From Azolla pinnata (lineage: Eukaryota; Streptophyta; Polypodiopsida; Salviniales; Salviniaceae): a stretch of DNA of 29,095 nucleotides. Under the pieces are notes generated by a model. The model made no database searches, was not told the origin of the DNA, and worked only from the letters and a program-made list of their open reading frames with translations. A program made the position numbers and the translations under genes. Shown in pieces: positions 25,601-29,095 of this stretch (positions are counted from its first letter, which is position 1; the number at the start of each line of letters is the position of its first letter). The stretch is from assembly GCA_037176905.1 (NCBI GenBank), contig JBBBWG010004836.1:1-29095 (forward strand), given 5' to 3'.

Positions 25601-26623
25601 AATCGTATTTTGTTTCATAGTTCCATGGGTTGGACACTTGACCTCCTTCAGATGGTCTGGCGACGATCGCTTCTTGTAGTGGCTTTAAGATCCTGAGTTG
25701 GGCTCCTTCTAATCTGCGGACTTATCATCTGTGCGTGTGCAAATCGTTTTTATTGTAACCCACGGGGGTTTGATCAAAAGCACGCGAGCTTTTGTTCCAT
25801 TTGGAGTGTAGTGGCTCTGCTCATGCTCCCAGGTTTTATGTTGGTCGTAAAGGAATGTCAAGTCTCGCGTCATGAACGATACGAGAGATGCCACAAGTCG
25901 TCATATCTCTCTCTGCAGCTTCTTAATGACGGTTGAACAGTTGGTGCATGCTATTGAGCCACCAATCAGAGATAGAGAAAGAGCTCTATCGCGACCAAAC
26001 CACCAAAAGCGATGCCTGTTTGCGCTTGGAATATAGAGGGCTCTGCATAGATGCGCCAGTTACTGACGAACGCATGGACGAATGGCCGCCACGTGCACAG
26101 ATTCCACAGAGCATGTCTGTTCAACAACCATGTACACGGAAATATTGTATTGTTGGGCCTTTACCACGGCCGACATTTGGGCGCAAAACCCGCGTGCTGC
26201 ATCTAACAATGGCCCTAACAGAGCCCCGTGTACATTACCAGCTTGTAATAATATCGGGGGAGGTTATCTAAGGAATTTCGCATACCGCTGAGCGATGAAT
26301 GGAGGGGTTATAATGTTGACTTGGGGCCCGATTCTGAAAGCGAAAGATGAAGGGCCTCATTAGTGTATGTATGTGTTTAGAGGCAGCTAAAACAAGCAAA
26401 TGTGGCTAAACATTCTTTTAAATCATCTCATCGGCTTCGCCTCATCTATTTAAACCTTTCATTCTTCCCATGATCGATCCGATTCCGGGGGCTATATCCC
26501 CCCCCTCCCCCCCTCCCACGCGGTACAGAGTAACCCAATAATCGATCTCTCATCCGCTTCATGGGTGACAAGGACCAGGCAGGATCAGTCTTGCACGAGT
26601 TCTTGCACGAGTTCGACAACCAT

Positions 26624-26630
26624 GTAAGTA
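26624..26630 (+). promoter_or_regulatory. Candidate donor of a 5' UTR intron of PHT1
   Basis: GTAAGTA is a near-ideal plant 5' splice site 469 bp upstream of the PHT1 ATG. It lies 179 bp after a TATTTAAA-like element at about 26445. A possible acceptor is TTTGGCAG ending at 27072. Some plant PHT1 genes have a 5' UTR intron. This is inference only. Confidence 0.3.
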
Positions 26631-26832
26631 GAGACCCTATGTGTCGGGATTCTAACACATGTCTTCACTTGGGGCCATCATCTTGATTCTCGGGTTTTCC
26701 ACGAGCAAATGCAAGAGCACTCATTTGGCCACAACCAACCCATGGCTTCTGCATCTCGAGCCGATTACGGCATCCCCCCTAATTGTAAACCAAGGTCTAT
26801 AGAAAGGACTCTAGTTTCAAAGAGTCTATACT

Positions 26833-26937
26833 GGAGCGGGTTGGGGCTGTGTCAAAAGTTGTGCACAAGGGTTTTTCCTCTAATGTGTCAAAATCACCAT
26901 GGAGTGGGTTGGGGTTGTGTCAAAGTTGTGCAGGAGG
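26833..26937 (+). repeat. Imperfect ~37-bp direct repeat, 68-bp period, upstream of PHT1
   Basis: Copy 1 (26833-26870) and copy 2 (26901-26937) share GGAG[C/T]GGGTTGGGG[C/T]TGTGTCAAA followed by AGTTGTGCA. A third partial TGTGTCAAAA occurs between them at 26885. Confidence 0.8.
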
Positions 26938-27092
26938 ATGGATGAACTTACATTGGGATGGATGGATGGATGACAGTTGACGCAGAGTCGTCGAGAACCA
27001 TCGGGCGTTGCCGTCGTGTTCGCACTGCAACGAAGATCGCGGTCGTCGCCATAGCATCTCGGGGTTTGGCAGGAGAGACGCGGGGTCGCGAG

Positions 27093-28688
27093 ATGGGGCC
27101 CCAGGGCCAGACGCTCGAGGTGCTCTCGGCGCTCGACACGGCGAGGACGCAGTGGTACCACTTCACGGCGATCGTGATCGCGGGCATGGGCTTCTTCACC
27201 GACGCGTACGACCTCTTCTGCATCTCCACGGTGACGAAGCTCCTGGGGCGCATCTACTACCACGAGCCGGGGAGCGGCGAGCCCGGGACGCTGCCGCCCG
27301 ACGTGTCGGCGGCGGTGAACGGCGCGGCGCTCTGCGGCACGCTCGCGGGCCAGCTCTTCTTCGGCTGGCTCGGCGACAAGCTCGGGCGCAAGAGGGTGTA
27401 CGGCGCCACGCTCCTGACCATGGTCGCGTCGTCGGTCGCGTCGGGCCTGTCGTTCGGCGGCGGCGCCAAGTCGGTGATGGCCACGCTCTGCTTCTTCCGC
27501 TTCTGGCTCGGCTTCGGCATCGGCGGCGACTACCCGCTGTCGGCGACCATCATGTCGGAGTACGCCAACAGGCGCACGCGCGGCGCGTTCATCGCGGCCG
27601 TGTTCGCGATGCAGGGCTTCGGGATCCTCGTCGGCGCCGCGGTGTCCATCGCCGTTTCGGCGGCGTTCGAGCGCTGGTACCCGCCGCCGCAGGCGGGGAC
27701 GAGCCGTGCCGGGCTCGACCCACCGCCGCCGCAGGCCGACCTCGTGTGGAGGATCATCTTCATGATCGGCGCGATCCCCGCTCTGCTGACCTACTACTGG
27801 CGCATGAAGATGCCCGAGACCGCGCGCTACACGGCGCTCGTCGAGGGCAACGCGAAGCAGGCGGCGCTCGACATGACCCGGGTCCTGTCGGTCGAGCTCG
27901 CCGCGGAGCAGGAGAAGGTCGACGAGATCCTCTCGGCTCGCAACCTCAGGTACGGGCTCTTCTCGCGGGAGTTCGCGCGCCGCCACGGCCTCCACCTCGT
28001 CGGCACCGCCGCAACCTGGTTCCTCCTCGACATCGCCTTCTACTCGCAGAACCTCTTCCAGAAGGACGTGCTCACCGCCGTCGGCTGGCTCCCCGACGCC
28101 GCGTCGATGGGCGCGCTGGAGGAGGTGCTCAGGATCAGCCGCGCGCAGGCGCTCATCGCGCTCTGCTCCACCGTCCCCGGCTACTGGTTCACCGTCGCCT
28201 TCATCGACCGCCTCGGCCGCTTCAAGATCCAGCTCCTCGGCTTCTTCATGATGACCGCCTTCATGCTCGCGCTCGCCGTCCCCTACGACACGCTCCGCGA
28301 GCAGCAGCACCGCGTCGCGTTCGTCGTGCTCTACGCCCTCACCTTCTTCTTCGCCAACTTCGGGCCCAACAGCACGACGTTCATCGTGCCCGCGGAGGTG
28401 TTCCCCGCGCGCCTGCGCTCCACGTGCCACGGCATCTCGGCCGCGGCCGGGAAGGCCGGGGCCATCGTCGGCGCGTTCGGCTTCCTCTACGCGGCGCAGA
28501 GCCCCGTTCCGGGGCAGCAAGAGCGGGGCTATCCCAACGGCGTCGGCGTCCGGACCTCGTTGCTCGTTCTCGGCGCCATCAACTGCCTCGGATTCTTCTT
28601 CACCTTCCTCGTGCCCGAGACCAAGGGCCGCTCCCTCGAGGAGATCTCGGGCGACAACGATATATCGGCACCAGCCCATGATCCATAG
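27093..28688 (+). CDS. PHT1: PHT1-family high-affinity inorganic phosphate transporter (MFS)
   Basis: A plasma-membrane H+/phosphate symporter for phosphate uptake or transfer. It is intronless with 531 residues, a usual PHT1 length of about 520-540. The start at 27093 begins [15 protein letters not shown] and aligns with family N-termini; an in-frame ATG at 26958 would add 45 unconserved residues. Visible motifs: [24 protein letters not shown] (written in two parts: [14 protein letters not shown], residues 19-32, and FFTDAYDLF, 34-42), the MFS loop [11 protein letters not shown] at 91-101, and the PHT1 signature [13 protein letters not shown] at 144-156. Trp309 and Asp313 in the [12 protein letters not shown] segment and Asn426 in GPNSTTF correspond to substrate-site residues of the family. 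A long hydrophilic central loop (about 238-300) separates two six-helix halves. The C-terminus [10 protein letters not shown] is typical. Codon third positions are nearly all G or C. The paralogue (root uptake or mycorrhiza-type) is not determinable here. Confidence 0.95.
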   Translation: MGPQGQTLEVLSALDTARTQWYHFTAIVIAGMGFFTDAYDLFCISTVTKLLGRIYYHEPGSGEPGTLPPDVSAAVNGAALCGTLAGQLFFGWLGDKLGRKRVYGATLLTMVASSVASGLSFGGGAKSVMATLCFFRFWLGFGIGGDYPLSATIMSEYANRRTRGAFIAAVFAMQGFGILVGAAVSIAVSAAFERWYPPPQAGTSRAGLDPPPPQADLVWRIIFMIGAIPALLTYYWRMKMPETARYTALVEGNAKQAALDMTRVLSVELAAEQEKVDEILSARNLRYGLFSREFARRHGLHLVGTAATWFLLDIAFYSQNLFQKDVLTAVGWLPDAASMGALEEVLRISRAQALIALCSTVPGYWFTVAFIDRLGRFKIQLLGFFMMTAFMLALAVPYDTLREQQHRVAFVVLYALTFFFANFGPNSTTFIVPAEVFPARLRSTCHGISAAAGKAGAIVGAFGFLYAAQSPVPGQQERGYPNGVGVRTSLLVLGAINCLGFFFTFLVPETKGRSLEEISGDNDISAPAHDP

Positions 28689-29019
28689 CTCCATCGCACT
28701 CCCTGCACAGAAATTTAGCGCTTCCAATAAAGAAGATTCTGCGTTACCTGCTCCATGGTTGCTCCTGTGTCGATCCTGCTTGTACAAAAGTCAGCATCGA
28801 TGTAGGGCCAAAAGCCATTGTGGAAGTCAGTATTGGTAAGACAAGCTACTCCTCAGCTCATCATGTGCTCTTCAAAATTCTTCGAGTCACCCTCTAAACA
28901 CAAATTCAGCTCTTCTTCATAAGCAAATTGTGAGCGAGAGTTCTGAGATAGCATATGATATTTTTCTGTGAATGGCAGCTTGACACTATTTCTGCAATCA
29001 GGACTTTGAAAGGTTATTT

Positions 29020-29022
<3 letters not shown>
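28689..29022. other. 3' flank of PHT1
   Basis: The sequence returns abruptly to AT-rich composition after the stop codon. Apart from the candidate polyadenylation signal I see no gene or repeat before the terminal G run. Confidence 0.5.
28726..28731 (+). promoter_or_regulatory. Candidate polyadenylation signal AATAAA of PHT1
   Basis: A canonical AATAAA lies 38 bp downstream of the PHT1 stop, a plausible distance for a short 3' UTR. Confidence 0.5.

Positions 29023-29095
<73 letters not shown>
29023..29095 (+). repeat. Terminal homopolymer of 73 G
   Basis: An uninterrupted G run reaches the last base of the window. A pure 73-G tract is extraordinarily rare in plant nuclear DNA and is not a telomere repeat (plants use TTTAGGG). 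A sequencing or assembly artefact at a contig end is the likeliest explanation. Confidence 0.9.

Larger units (their letters stand above)
25253..27092. other. Divergent intergenic region upstream of the DUF1995-like and PHT1 genes
   Basis: This 1.84-kb region holds both promoters. It contains two copies of a CCATGGGTTCGAATC motif, the GATA minisatellite, a duplicated 12-mer (26591-26614), a 68-bp-period repeat next to PHT1, and a candidate 5' UTR intron donor. I found no gene. I looked for the phosphate-starvation element P1BS (GNATATNC) near PHT1 and did not see a clear match by eye. Confidence 0.55.

Noticed and set aside
27008..28681. A 557-codon + strand frame overlapping PHT1 in another frame
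   Set aside because: Its Arg/Ala/His-rich translation is a frame-shifted reading of PHT1, caused by GC-biased codons.
26880..28787. A 635-codon open frame on the minus strand across the phosphate transporter
   Set aside because: It is the antisense shadow of a very GC3-rich gene, where stop codons are rare on the other strand. Its translation is low-complexity Glu/Arg/Ala with no family resemblance.

Overview
The window is nuclear DNA of a flowering plant. Every recognisable gene has a plant-type product, most are cut by many GT-AG introns, and the intergenic DNA is rich in simple repeats. The two terminal genes (GT61 fragment and phosphate transporter) have extremely G/C-rich third codon positions, while the five inner genes are AT-richer and intron-rich. 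This two-class base composition is typical of monocots, so a monocot source is my inference, not a demonstrated fact.

Layout: (1) 1-860 (+), the last two exons of a GT61 glycosyltransferase, cut by the window edge. (2) 1535-5060 (+), a complete five-exon folate gene (FolD, methylenetetrahydrofolate dehydrogenase/cyclohydrolase) with an N-terminal organelle-targeting-like extension. (3) 6593-11683 (+), a 17-exon C-terminal-motor kinesin (kinesin-14, ATK/KIN-14 type). (4) 13019-15125 (+), a three-exon LC8-type dynein light chain. (5) 16807-20931 (+), a 12-exon mitochondrial-type phosphatidylserine decarboxylase. (6) 25252-21711 (-), a seven-exon gene for a probably plastid-targeted DUF1995-like protein with a C-terminal SAP-like motif, convergent with gene 5. 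(7) 27093-28688 (+), a single-exon PHT1 phosphate transporter, divergent from gene 6. The window ends in 73 consecutive G.

I rebuilt the exon chains by hand. In genes 2-5 all phases close and the protein families read through without internal stops; gene 6 has one ambiguous junction that may be a GC-AG intron. The genes do not form a pathway or operon. Compartments differ: Golgi (GT61), mitochondrion (PSD, probably FolD), plastid (DUF1995-like), cytoskeleton (kinesin-14, LC8) and plasma membrane (PHT1). I found no defence island, CRISPR array, phage or intact transposon. I see no convincing undescribed system; the most notable items are listed as findings, mainly gene-structure oddities and local repeat structures.
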